A DNA stretch of 64,000 nt from Membranipora membranacea (lineage: Eukaryota > Bryozoa > Gymnolaemata > Cheilostomatida > Membraniporidae), in NCBI GenBank assembly GCA_914767715.1, contig OU612075.1:16122001-16186000 (forward strand), read 5' to 3'. A program made the translations under genes and the position numbers. Shown piece by piece: positions 1 to 14,684 of this stretch. How positions within the stretch are numbered: the first letter of the stretch is position 1; each line of letters begins with the position of its first letter. The notes beneath the pieces were generated by a model, which was not told where the DNA came from, made no database searches, and saw only the letters and a program-made list of their open reading frames with translations.

Positions 1-241
1 CCTTTTAGTCTCATTTCTTCTTGGAGAAGAACTACGCTACAATCCTTGCTGGGTAGCCCAAGGTTTTGTATTTTTAGCTTTCTCCAATGTAAAAACTACT
101 CATTCGACTTGCTGCTGTTTCTGCCGCCAATTACGCATTGGCACAAGCCAGTCAAGCGACTAGAACATGTACAAAATAATAGCCACTAGCCAGCTGCACA
201 ACGAGAACCTGTACAAAGAAGTTTTATTTTCTGTCTTATAG

Positions 242-873
242 GGAGATACTCCTTCATGTGGACGTGGAGCTTCAATGGTGACCAGGATACCTACACCAGC
301 TGCTGGGAGGCTGATGTTGTAGCTGAAATATCTGAGAGAAACAATGTACTTACTGGTAGAGGACAGTCAACTAGAAATCCTGGTAAGTAAAACTCAATCT
401 GCCTGTGAGGAAAACTGGATTGCTGTATGGTGCTTGACATCTCACATTCTACAAGAACACACTTATAAATACTAAATTTAATTGTCTGCAACTAATTCAA
501 ATTCTCCATGCTCTTTGTCGTTCATGCAACTCCAAAGTGATATGTGATAGCTATTATATTTCTAATAATATTCAATATAACAACCTGATAGCATCTTTTT
601 TTCCTCTTTGTAGATTTGTTCTATGGTATCTCTCTTGCTCCACCAATGGTAGGAGGACCTGTTCCCACTCAACAACCACCTGCCTCAACTACCACCCAGC
701 CAACACAGCCGACTCAACCAACCCAGCCAACCCAGGTCCCAGTAACACAGCCTACTCAGCAAACACAGCCAACACAACAACCAGGTCAATCCACCACACA
801 AAGTCCATCAGGACCCTCAGTTGTACCGGAGACTCTGATGTGCCTCGATTCATGTCTGAAATCTTGTTATTAA
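242..873 (+). CDS. secreted LPMO-like protein, copy A (3' part only)
   Basis: Two exons, 242-382 and 614-873, joined in phase; the 5' exons lie left of the window. They align residue for residue with the last two exons of the complete gene at 3370-7657. The first exon gives GRYSFMWTWSF and the DTYTSCWEADVV strand; its Tyr-x-x-Cys matches the axial-tyrosine motif typical of AA9-type LPMOs. The second exon begins DLFYGISLAPPM, runs through a low-complexity Pro-Thr-Gln linker built from QPT units, and ends with three cysteines spaced Cys-x3-Cys-x3-Cys-Tyr immediately before the TAA stop. Both splice sites are canonical (TATAG and TTGTAG acceptors, GTAAGT donor). I infer a tandem duplicate of copy B. 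The function is inferred from copy B, and no catalytic histidine lies in the visible part. Confidence 0.75.
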
Positions 874-1676
874 TATGTGAGCTTACTTTAGGCAATTATA
901 ATTTTCGAAGAAAATTCACTCTACCTATCTTTACCTTTTTTTACAGTAGTAGCATTGAGGAGAGATGGTTTTTTTATATTTTTCTATAATTTTTGTACTC
1001 TTTCATTTTGTTCTTGCCCTCCATTATACATTATAACATACATTATCAAATTTTGTGAGATGCAAGATTGTGTAACACTTCCTCTCAGTTAAGACCAACA
1101 TGTTACATTTGTATATTAGCGTAAACCATGTCTTATCTAGTCATTATAACTATTAGTCATAGCGGTAGGACAGAGTCTGAGCCCAATTTTCCATAAATTG
1201 TATATGGTATTCAGTTTATTCTTTATTTCAACAGTTACAGCCTGCTGTCTTATCTCAAAGATTAGTTTTTTTTATCGAATAAAACACGTAGTTAAATTGT
1301 AAATAAAATATCTAACTGGTACCATGGCCTTTTATCAGGGTTATCCATGAAGATAAGAGCCGGTTTGCTGTGTGCAAGGAGAGGAAGTTGCTCTCGCAAT
1401 GTCATCTACCACCGTGAAATTTGTCACAACAAAAATAATAAATCAATGTAAGCAACTCCTTTCACTCCTGTTGGCAATGGGGATTTTACCTCTAGATTGT
1501 TTTATGAGCTCTGAGATTGATAGATGTCATGCAACAGCAATTATGGTTGTCATTTCCTTGTAGGGGTTTCACTTGTTAGAAACATAAACTCTCAGTTGTG
1601 TTAACCAACATTGATTAGTGTATAACCAAGTTAAGCTGATAGATTAATTCTAAAATGTATCATTATTTGAGTTATA

Positions 1677-1762
1677 GAAACAGTCTAGATCGAGTTTGAT
1701 CCAATTAGCACGCATTCCGGTCATTCCCATTCTATTGGATCATGCTTGATCTAGAGACAGTC
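1677..1762. repeat. short hairpin element with imperfect 9-bp flanking duplication
   Basis: A 68-bp inverted repeat (1686-1753) starts TAGATCGAGTTTGATCC and ends GGATCATGCTTGATCTA. It is flanked by GAAACAGTC (1677-1685) and GAGACAGTC (1754-1762), which match at 8 of 9 positions. The same terminal sequence recurs at 62616-62730 and, weaker, at 63190-63253, so I treat it as a member of a small fold-back MITE family. Confidence 0.6.
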
Positions 1763-2721
1763 TGGTAGATTTCGGTACAAGTTAAAATTTCAGCTCTTCA
1801 ATAAAGGCTGGAAGGTGATCAGATACAGCTCACATCAATCATCTGACACCTTCATCAGATCATCACATCAAATCACCTACATCAGATCAGACTTCTACAC
1901 CATCTAACGGATAATTAAGAATTGATGTTGTGCAGGAGGCCATGACTTGCTTGTTTCTGTCTGATGATCTGTGTGCAGATTTGAAGTACATATTCAATTA
2001 TCGTTTGTCATGACACGCTATAGATTGCAGAGGGAGGTAGTTTATAACTATGACCATGTGCCATTAGTGCCCCTATAATCTTCCAGGATACTAATTACAC
2101 AGAAATCACATGTTTCTCTTTTGAATCTGATCCATAATGGTTGAGAAATTATAATTAAGAGCTGATTTTAGCAAAGACTGATAGAGCAGTAACATCTCTA
2201 GCGCGCACATGTTATTTGAAAATATTGAATGGGAGAAAAAGCTTTGATCCCTCACCCCTAGACTCTAGATTGTTTTTTTTCCTATTATTTAAGTCTCCAA
2301 ATACATCCAGCAAAGCCCTGTTAAATCAGGGGTACATGATGGTTGAAAATGAGAGCCAGGCTTAATACGTTTGGGGACAAATTTATGTTTTGTCTATTTT
2401 TTGTTCCAGCAGTGTTATTAGTACAGTATCCCACGACCCAATCACCTTTAACACCTATAAAACTATCCCAACAACTAAGCCAGCAACACCCAACGCTCAA
2501 ACAGTCATAGAGAAAGACAAATCGCAGAAACCTTTACCTCAGGACTCGGGTATATCTATAAAATGGTTGATTAAAAAATTAAAAATCAGATGTCTTTTCA
2601 CTAGCCACATCCAGAAGCATGGGCGGAGAAATTTTAGTGCCTTAGTGGCAAGGCCGCAATATCTGCGCCATGTTGCTCTCTGTTTTCAGGTAGGTCAGAG
2701 CACACCTGGGGGCCAACAAAA

Positions 2722-2806
2722 CCCCATCAGTCGATGGACTGCAATGGACTGACCTTCAACATTTTCATGCTGAAGGAACAGCGCTTTAACCGACTGAGCC
2801 TAACCA
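2722..2806 (-). repeat. tRNA-like (SINE) fragment, degenerate
   Basis: Read on the minus strand this has GGTTAGGCTCAGTCGGTTAA, close to a tRNA D-arm/A-box, followed about 40 bases later by AAGGTCAGTCC, a weak B-box. There is no foldable acceptor stem. It looks like the decayed head of a tRNA-derived SINE. Target duplications were not found. Confidence 0.35.
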
Positions 2807-3302
2807 GCACATTTTTTTGCATTTTGCATTGCTGACTTTTTTATCACATTGGTTCCGCATATCAATATAAACAGGATCCAAAAACATAAGGAATTGCTTA
2901 CAGAAAAAAGTGACTCACTCAGTTGAGCGACAAAACATTGAAAGTCGTATGTTTTTAATTTTTACTCTATATCATAGCGAGCGGAGAAAGCAAAGATATT
3001 TGTTGAACTTGGGCCAAATTTTCAACAGCTCAGGAGCTGATAAATCAGATATTGAGTCATTGACAGGTGCTAAGTGTTTGTTTTCAATCAGTGTATATGG
3101 ACTTAAAAGCTTAAATCACAAACAAGTGAATTCCCAATCACATCGATTATAGGATAAACTTTCTTCTTAAATGATGAAATCAACACTGTTATCAATTTAA
3201 ATTCCACATTTTGTACACAATTTCTGCCCGAGTTTTAATCTTATTTTGATGCTGCAACTTTGTAGAAGCGTCACAATGTGGCCCAGGGGTCAGGGCTCTG
3301 AG

Positions 3303-3340
3303 CATATAAAGACCGGGCAGAGAATCGAATCAGCATACTG
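3303..3340 (+). promoter_or_regulatory. TATA box and probable start site of LPMO-like copy B
   Basis: CATATAAAG at 3303-3311 is a good TATA box. A TCAGCA initiator-like sequence lies at 3330-3335, about 27 bases downstream. This leaves a short 5' leader of about 38 bases before the ATG at 3370 and fits a highly expressed secreted protein. Confidence 0.6.
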
Positions 3341-3369
3341 TCCTCTCCGTCAGCTCACATCACATCAAC

Positions 3370-6300
3370 ATGAAGTTTGCTTTGGTCGGAGTTATCTCTC
3401 TTGTCCTCTTGGGGTCAGCTCTCGGACATTCATGGATTGCCTGTACTGACTATCTTCAAGAGAATGGTAAGCTTTAACTGATCTGTCTAACAATATGGAG
3501 TCCTGAAAATTTCCTGAACTTTGTAGATTGCCTGATTTCGAATTTGTTCTTCATTCACATCTCAAGTAAATGGGTAAATATAATAAAAACCCTGATAGTT
3601 TAGGCTTTTGCCGTTTTATGATCGGATCAAACAGTGTCGCCCAACTGATGCATAGCATCATCAATAATTTATTTTTGGTATCTTTTGCAAAGTCATTTGG
3701 ATAGCATTTGCTAACAAGGAACCCACGTGATTTTTTCATTTTCAGGTGACTATTGGAGTTCTGCATGGTGCAGATCCTATGCCAGAAATGGACACAAGTT
3801 CACACCAAAGGACAGTAAGTAAAACAAAAATCCTAACTTTCTATGATATCGTATTTTAATTCCTAATTGTTAATAATGAATGAAAACCGTACACTGAGTT
3901 TTTCAATCGACAAACGGGTCAATCTTAGGAAATGCGAGATCCGCAAAATAATTGAGATTAACAAACTTAAAAAATTGAGATTCACCAACCAAATAGCCTA
4001 GGTCCTATCATGTGTCCTATTGAGAAAATTAGGTTTGAAAATCTTGACATTCTGTTACAGACTTTGGAATAGACAGAGGTTATGACCATAACAACGTACC
4101 AGAGAACAAGGCGTGTCACTCACCAAGGAATGATAACTCTATGTACACATCGGCATACCCAATGGCTGTCTACTACCCAGGTCAAAAGGTCGTCATCGCT
4201 CATCCAGTCAAGGTAATATAACAACTCAAAAATTATTAGTATTAAGGTTAGATACACTATTAACAACAACAACTATCTTAGCAAGAAAAAAAAAAAATTA
4301 ACATCTACAAAAGCTTAAAGGGCAACCAAGGTTTCAAACAACTTCTCAGTGACGGCCATTGATTAATAGCAGATTGCACCTTCTGCATGGGGAAAAAGAC
4401 AAAATAAAATTCGGATGATTATTCAGCCAGAATTCTTGTGAAACATTTCTTCCATCAGGTACTCAAACTCAGCTAAAAGAGAATACCACATAGCAGTTTC
4501 CTGTTCCTGTTATTATTTTGCCTGTGCTCTATAATTATTACAGCAAAGTCTTGGAACGTCCCCTAAACTGAAGTGTTACCCAGCTTAGAGTCAGCAACTA
4601 CTTTGAGTTTTGCATCGCGTAATGCACAAAGCTGATGCTGCCCAGCACATTATTTGCTACCCATTAATGCATTGCTGCGAAACCTTGGTTGCCCCATTAC
4701 GCAATGCAAAACTCAAAGTAGTTGCTGACTCTAAGCTGGGTAACACTTCAGTTTAGGGGAGGTTCCAAGACTTTGCTGTAATAATTATAGAGCACAGGCT
4801 AAATAATAACAGGAACAGGAAACTGCTATGTGGTATTCTCTTTTAGCTGAGTTTGAGTACCTGATGGAAGAAATGTTTCACAAGAATTCTGGCTGAATAA
4901 TCATCCGAATTATATTTTGTCTTTTTCCCCATGCAGAAGGTGCCATCTGCTATTAATCAATGGCCATCAATGAGAAGTTGTTTGAAACCTTGGTTGCCCT
5001 TTAAGACTAGCAGACAGCAAGAGACAAAACAAAAAATTTGCACTGGTTTAGAAATGGGCAACCAAGGTCTCGCAGCAATGCATAGATGGGTAGTAAAGAA
5101 TGTGATAGGCAGCATCAACTATGTGCATGACGCAGTGCAAAACTCTAAGTAGTTGCTGACTCTAATTTGGGTAACACTTCAGTTTAGGAGAGGTTCCAAG
5201 ACATTGCTGTAATAATGATAGAGCACAGGCTCAATAAGAGCAGGAACAGGAAACTGCTCTGTGGTATTGTATTTTAGCTTAGTTTGAGTACCTGATGGAT
5301 GAAATGTTTCACCAGAAGTCTGGCTGAATAATCATCCGACATAGATTTTGTCATTTTCCCTATGCAGAAGGTGCAATCTGCTATTAATCAATGAGAAGTT
5401 GTTTGAAACCCTGGTTGCCCTTTAAACCTACATACACCACACTAATTATATAGAATAAGTATGTTACTATATTATTCTTTCCTTTTTACATTTAACTTAT
5501 TAATAGTAAATGACTGCGACCACCAAGATTTTACTTATCATGCTATTAAAAAACAGATAGTTTACATTGTATCTTTTTCAAACAGAACCACGTAGCTGAG
5601 ACCTGTACTAATAAGTACATACCAGACCACGGCAGCTTTGTGTATATGAGCGGTAAGAACCCCAGTAGTGACCCTACTCTCTCTCAATTCAAGAAAAATC
5701 TGGTAAGTTATAGGGATAAATTAGATACACTCGTAGTAGAAATGATCAACAATTATCAATTGTGGTATTAGGGTAATGGGATATGTAACACTTCCAAAAT
5801 GATCTGTCATTTTAATGATGAAGATTTTTGTCAACAAATGTATAAAAAAAGAGCATTTGGGAAGTGTTCCTTTATCACCATGATAGAATTAATTTGTATT
5901 TTGTCATCACAAACCTGTTATTTTTTACTGTCAAACAATAAAAAATTCATATTATTTTTTATCAACTAATTATATAATACATCTATGAATATCTGTTCGG
6001 GATGAGCATAAGACTATATCTTGATACTTTGGTTTGCAGATTGCTGACTTTGGCGTATCTCCTTTCGGTCACCTCAAGAGCCAAGCTGAGATCACAACAT
6101 ATCCCAAGCCAGGATACCAGAACGCTCCTAAATTCTGTGAGAACATGGACAAGGCGCTCGCTACCAACGCCTTCTATATTCCAAACGTTGCTCCAGGTAC
6201 ATGAGACAATCAACTGCCCAATGTCAACAGAAAAATTGTGAATTTTGTTCCACACGACCTAGATCCGCATAGAAGAGCAAAACAGAAATCATGATATAGT

Positions 6301-7657
6301 CACTAGTTTAAATTGAACAATTTAATTAAATTGAAATTTATTACAAATTCCGGAGTTAATTCATAGCAGCAGAATATTTGTGACATGTCAATCATACAAA
6401 AAGTATTTCTATTGAGTTAGAGCGTATCTTTGGCCCTTATCACTGCGCAAATGAAAAACTTACTAACCAAAAAATCCAAGGTGCAGATTTAAAATATCTG
6501 TCAATTCTTTAATTTTGACAGGACGTTACACCTTCATGTGGGAGTGGAACTTTAACAGTAAGGGAGCCGGAGACACCTACACAAGCTGCTGGGAGGCTGA
6601 TATCGTCGCTAACATCAACGAGAGAGACAGCAAACTCAGCCAGAGACAACTCCCAACTAGACAACCAGGTAATGACACAGGGGTCACAGCTATACTAATC
6701 AGAAAAAAGCCAAAGTGGTTATTTTAGCAATCGAGCCAGCAAGAACATTGAAATTGTTATATTCAGACGTATTCTCATTGAGAAGTGCTGAAGATGTGGT
6801 AATGTCACACTTCTGCATAGTGTATCATGCATTTTTGGACAGAGCTCAAGTACTTGAACGTATGACAATAATAATAATATAAGGATTTTCGTACTACCCT
6901 GAAAACAGCGAGGGTTCAATTATCCCTTTGACCATTTGCAAACTTGAAAGTCCCACTGGTAATACTGTACTGAGAAGGGCAATTATTAGTGCAGCTGATC
7001 CAGAGGTCAGCGATCAACATTCGAAAGACAGATTATCTCAAATCCCAGGGACTTGGAGATCTTGTCTGAATGTCATGTTTGGTCAAACAGGCACATAAGA
7101 TATAATTAGCTCTAATTCGATAAGAGATGATAAGTGAAGAATTTCTTGTCACCACCTACATTTTTGCTGATTTGGCAAAGCTCAGTGCACTTCGCTGAAT
7201 CATATAAGACACAATCTAGAGATATACAGAGTTCTGAATTAACAGCGATTGTAAATAATCATTGAGAGAGGTCAATCATGGATGGAGTCATCAATGAGCA
7301 AGCACTGGTGCAGGTCAAAGCTATATATAGTATATTTGGCTGTGCTTCAGAGGACTAATTGCACAGTTGATGATGTACCACTATACATCCCACATCAATG
7401 AATACTAATGAATAATCATATTTTTTTCAGACCTACTGCATGGTATATCACTTGCCCCGCCAATGAAGGGAGGTTCTGCACCAGTACAACCTCAGCCCCA
7501 GCAGACTACAGAGAGACCTACTCAACCACCAAGACAGACCAGACCCAGACCTTACCCTGTACAGCCTCAGACCAACAACAACAACAACATACAGCCATCC
7601 TCCTCCCTGCAGTGTGTCGACTCCTGTCTTAGAAAGTGCTACGGAGCTTCACCATAA
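3370..7657 (+). CDS. secreted LPMO-like histidine-brace protein, copy B (complete)
   Basis: Seven exons: 3370-3466, 3746-3814, 4061-4212, 5586-5702, 6040-6196, 6522-6668, 7431-7657; 321 residues, all junctions GT-AG and in phase. A signal peptide (residues 1-19, ending SALG) would be cut before His20, giving a mature N-terminus HSWIACTDY. An N-terminal histidine is the hallmark of copper lytic polysaccharide monooxygenases. Candidate second brace histidines are His103 and His108 (PGQKVVIAHPVKNHVAETC); Tyr217 in DTYTSCWEADIV matches the axial Tyr-x-x-Cys motif of AA9 enzymes. Cysteines 25, 41, 74, 113, 178 and 220 could pair. Residues 262-305 are a Pro/Gln/Thr/Asn linker, then Cys308, Cys312, Cys316. 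Role inferred: extracellular oxidative attack on, or binding of, a polysaccharide such as chitin. I cannot assign an AA family, and a non-catalytic copper-binding role is also possible. Confidence 0.8.
4315..5005. repeat. snap-back MITE: two head-to-head copies in intron 3
   Basis: A left copy (about 4317-4695) has ends AAAGGGCAACCAAGGTTTC and GAAACCTTGGTTGCCCC. It is followed directly by an inverted, end-truncated copy (4696-5005). The arms are about 300 bp and nearly identical, including the block GCAAAACTCAAAGTAGTTGC and its inverse. The outer ends are TTAAAGGGCAACC and GGTTGCCCTTTAA, which suggests a TTAA target, as used by piggyBac-type elements. It is non-coding and lies inside intron 3 of the LPMO-like gene. 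Confidence 0.75.
5056..5423. repeat. third copy of the same MITE
   Basis: It begins GGGCAACCAAGG and ends CCCTGGTTGCCCTTTAA. It is about 368 bp, in the same orientation as the inverted copy just upstream and about 50 bp from it. It is more diverged than the two arms of the snap-back (scattered substitutions and short gaps), so it is probably an older, separate insertion. Confidence 0.75.
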
Positions 7658-7880
7658 AATGTTTTGCTGGTGCTCAACGGCTTGATCAGTATATTACTTG
7701 TCACTGCCTAAGAATCCACAAAGGCACATCTGCCTTACAATAACTTTTTTTAACAATGCAGTCAACTTTACCACTGACAATTTTTTATTCCAAATACGGA
7801 TTAAATTAGGTCTGATATTAAAACTTGATACATTCCTTTTGAGCAAATATAGATTTTCTAAATAGTTTAATTTCTTATTG

Positions 7881-7886
7881 AATAAA
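7881..7886 (+). terminator. poly(A) signal of LPMO-like copy B
   Basis: AATAAA, 224 bases after the TAA stop, in an AT-rich 3' region and followed by a T-rich stretch at 7910-7918. This is the first such hexamer downstream of the stop codon. Confidence 0.5.
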
Positions 7887-7936
7887 TCTGGCACAAGCAG
7901 ATGTACTAACTTTTTTTGCTTGGCCAGGGTGGGCCA

Positions 7937-8188
7937 GGGGGACTTCTAATTAGAAATAACAATACTTTACTAAAGCAAGTTATCACTATCACATCGCTCA
8001 AAATGATCCCTCACTTGGTCTTTCAATTAGACAAATTCGTTCCCAATTCGCTCCCTCAGAATGTATATAGTTCCATCAATGACTGAGCGATTTGAAAGCG
8101 ACAGCCTAGCAGATATCGTTCAGATGTTCACTCACATAGTGAGCGATCAGTTTGTGATTGTTTTGCTGTTTCTAATTGAAAGACCCCC
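7937..8188. repeat. MITE, copy 1 of an inverted pair
   Basis: About 250 bp with ends GGACTTCTAATTAGAAA and TTTCTAATTGAAAGACCCCC. The internal blocks TTTACTAAAGCAAGTTATCA and TTCCATCAATGACTGAGCGA recur in inverted orientation at 13759-14032. It is non-coding and lies 3' of both LPMO-like copy B and UBE2K. Confidence 0.7.
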
Positions 8189-8258
8189 CTGAATCTCATC
8201 TGACGGAGAGCTGACTCACCAGTACCAATCTGCTCCCTTTCAAACAGCGCCACTTTTT

Positions 8259-8340
8259 GGAGTCTGAATGCTTAGACATGAGCTTGACTGACTCAGACCA
8301 AGGAATTAGAGTGTCTCTAACTCCTTGCTTAGACTGACAG
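8259..8340. repeat. degenerate hairpin repeats
   Basis: GGAGTCTGAATGCTTAGAC (8259-8277) resembles the right arm of the hairpin element at 26505-26614. It is followed by an imperfect inverted repeat, GACTCAGACCAAGGA and its near complement TCCTTGCTTAGACTGA. It is probably a relic of the TAG-ended family. The rest of 8190-9406 holds nothing I can identify. Confidence 0.35.
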
Positions 8341-9406
8341 AGCATACTTCCAAACCAATTAGATTAACATAGTTTTGAGCCGAGAAGTGTGAAATGCCGC
8401 AGACATTGTGCAGATCTGCTCAATGTCCATACACAATAATGTATTTGGAAGCTCTCTTCTCCCACAAAATATAGTTGAAGAATGAGACCCAACATGAAAT
8501 GTTATAATAATATGTATACATCAATGAGTTGAAAACTGTGTTGCAATGCAATATATATTTTGAGTCATTAAACAGTTGATAAAACACTTTTTTGCCAAGC
8601 TTGTTCAAGCTAGCTACTGAGCAGTAAAAAATTAAACCATTGACCATTGTTGATACCGTCTAACTTTCCATACGGCTGTGTGAACTACGAGAAAACTGCA
8701 AAATCCAATCAAAGGAGCACACTGTTGTTGAAATTTACAGCTGTGATGTGGGCAGCAAACAGCAAAATCACAGAATCGTGATGATACCGGGAACTTAAGG
8801 AAGATACGGACATAATGTGTGCTAGTGGATTCTGCCTGCACAAATATGGAATCATGGAATTTAATCAAATTTTGGCAGAAAAGCAAATAGAACAAGGGGC
8901 ACAACCACTAAATCTAGGAATTTTATAATTATTTCATCATTCGAAGTCAGCTGGGTCAATCCATCAAATAACCACGAGGTTCTGCAAGCAAAGCATTTCC
9001 GAAAATCGACTTAATCAAGTTTCACTAGGTTAGGTAAGAAACAGATGCATAGCTCTACAATGTTAGGCTGTCAGCTAAATGCCAATGGTATTTACATGAT
9101 ATTCAGTCCTGTGAAATGTACAGCAAAATCAGGTCAAGTGCCTAAATGACACAACGTAATCACCATTCAATAGGATCCAACACGATAAATCGCTCTCAGA
9201 CAGAATCTTACGCCACTTTCTCTATTTGTATAATGACTGAACCAGCTGCAGGCATACACGGAGCCTAGGACAATCATTATCTAAGTTTGAGCAGTAGTCA
9301 CACACTGGTTTAGCTGTTTGGACAGCCCTAGTAGTGAGTGAAGTGAATGTAACCTTCCATGCCATCAATTATTGGAGATATTATTAGATGTCTGTGTGTT
9401 GTGTAC

Positions 9407-14300
<4,894 letters not shown>

Positions 14301-14684
14301 GTTGTTGTCTTAAAATTAAGATTCTTATCAGTATGAAATGCAAGTCAGTAGAAGGATATTTGATGTTTGTTGGACCTCATAAAATTTTCTGTTCCTAGAT
14401 GTAAAACTTCTGGTTACTTTTCTCACTGGATCATTCCTTTTGATGGGGCATGTGAGCTCTAATTTGATTGGTCAATTACCATTTTCTGAAGAACTGTGCC
14501 ATCAATATAGGTCATATTTGAGGACTATTTTGGATCGAATTTCTTACTGATCAGAAATCATCAATACCCTATTAGGAGAAATATAAAATAGTAGTCTATT
14601 TGTGGATTCTTTTACATCCGGTTGCTAGGTGGACAACAAGTTTTCCTCAACTATTTGGATTTTATCCTTCACAATCCTGCCAAG
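14301..14684. promoter_or_regulatory. divergent UBE2K / TCTP promoter region
   Basis: This 384-bp interval separates two start codons facing away from each other. On the plus side TATAAAA at 14582-14588 lies 27 bases before C14609, which begins CTTTTAC. A pyrimidine-started leader after a TATA box is the layout of 5'-TOP mRNAs, to which TCTP belongs in other animals. No clear TATA box was seen on the UBE2K side. Confidence 0.6.

Larger units (their letters stand above)
874..3302. other. intergenic region between the LPMO-like copies
   Basis: No convincing gene. A possible polyadenylation signal AATAAA for copy A is at 1279-1284. The stretch around 1815-1900 is a simple ATCA/GATC-rich repeat. 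A small hairpin element (1686-1753) and tRNA-like fragments near 2722-2806 and 2910-2930 are present. One open stretch at about 2410-2549 has a Thr/Pro/Lys-rich translation bounded by possible splice sites, but it lacks homology I can recognise. Confidence 0.5.

Noticed and set aside
2390-2752. A protein-coding exon with a Thr/Pro/Lys-rich translation
   Set aside because: Possible acceptor (2409) and donor (2550) exist, but no neighbouring exon in a matching phase and no recognisable homology were found, and the frame runs on into a SINE-like fragment.
4931-5152. A 73-codon frame in LPMO-like intron 3
   Set aside because: It lies wholly within MITE copies and the DNA between them.
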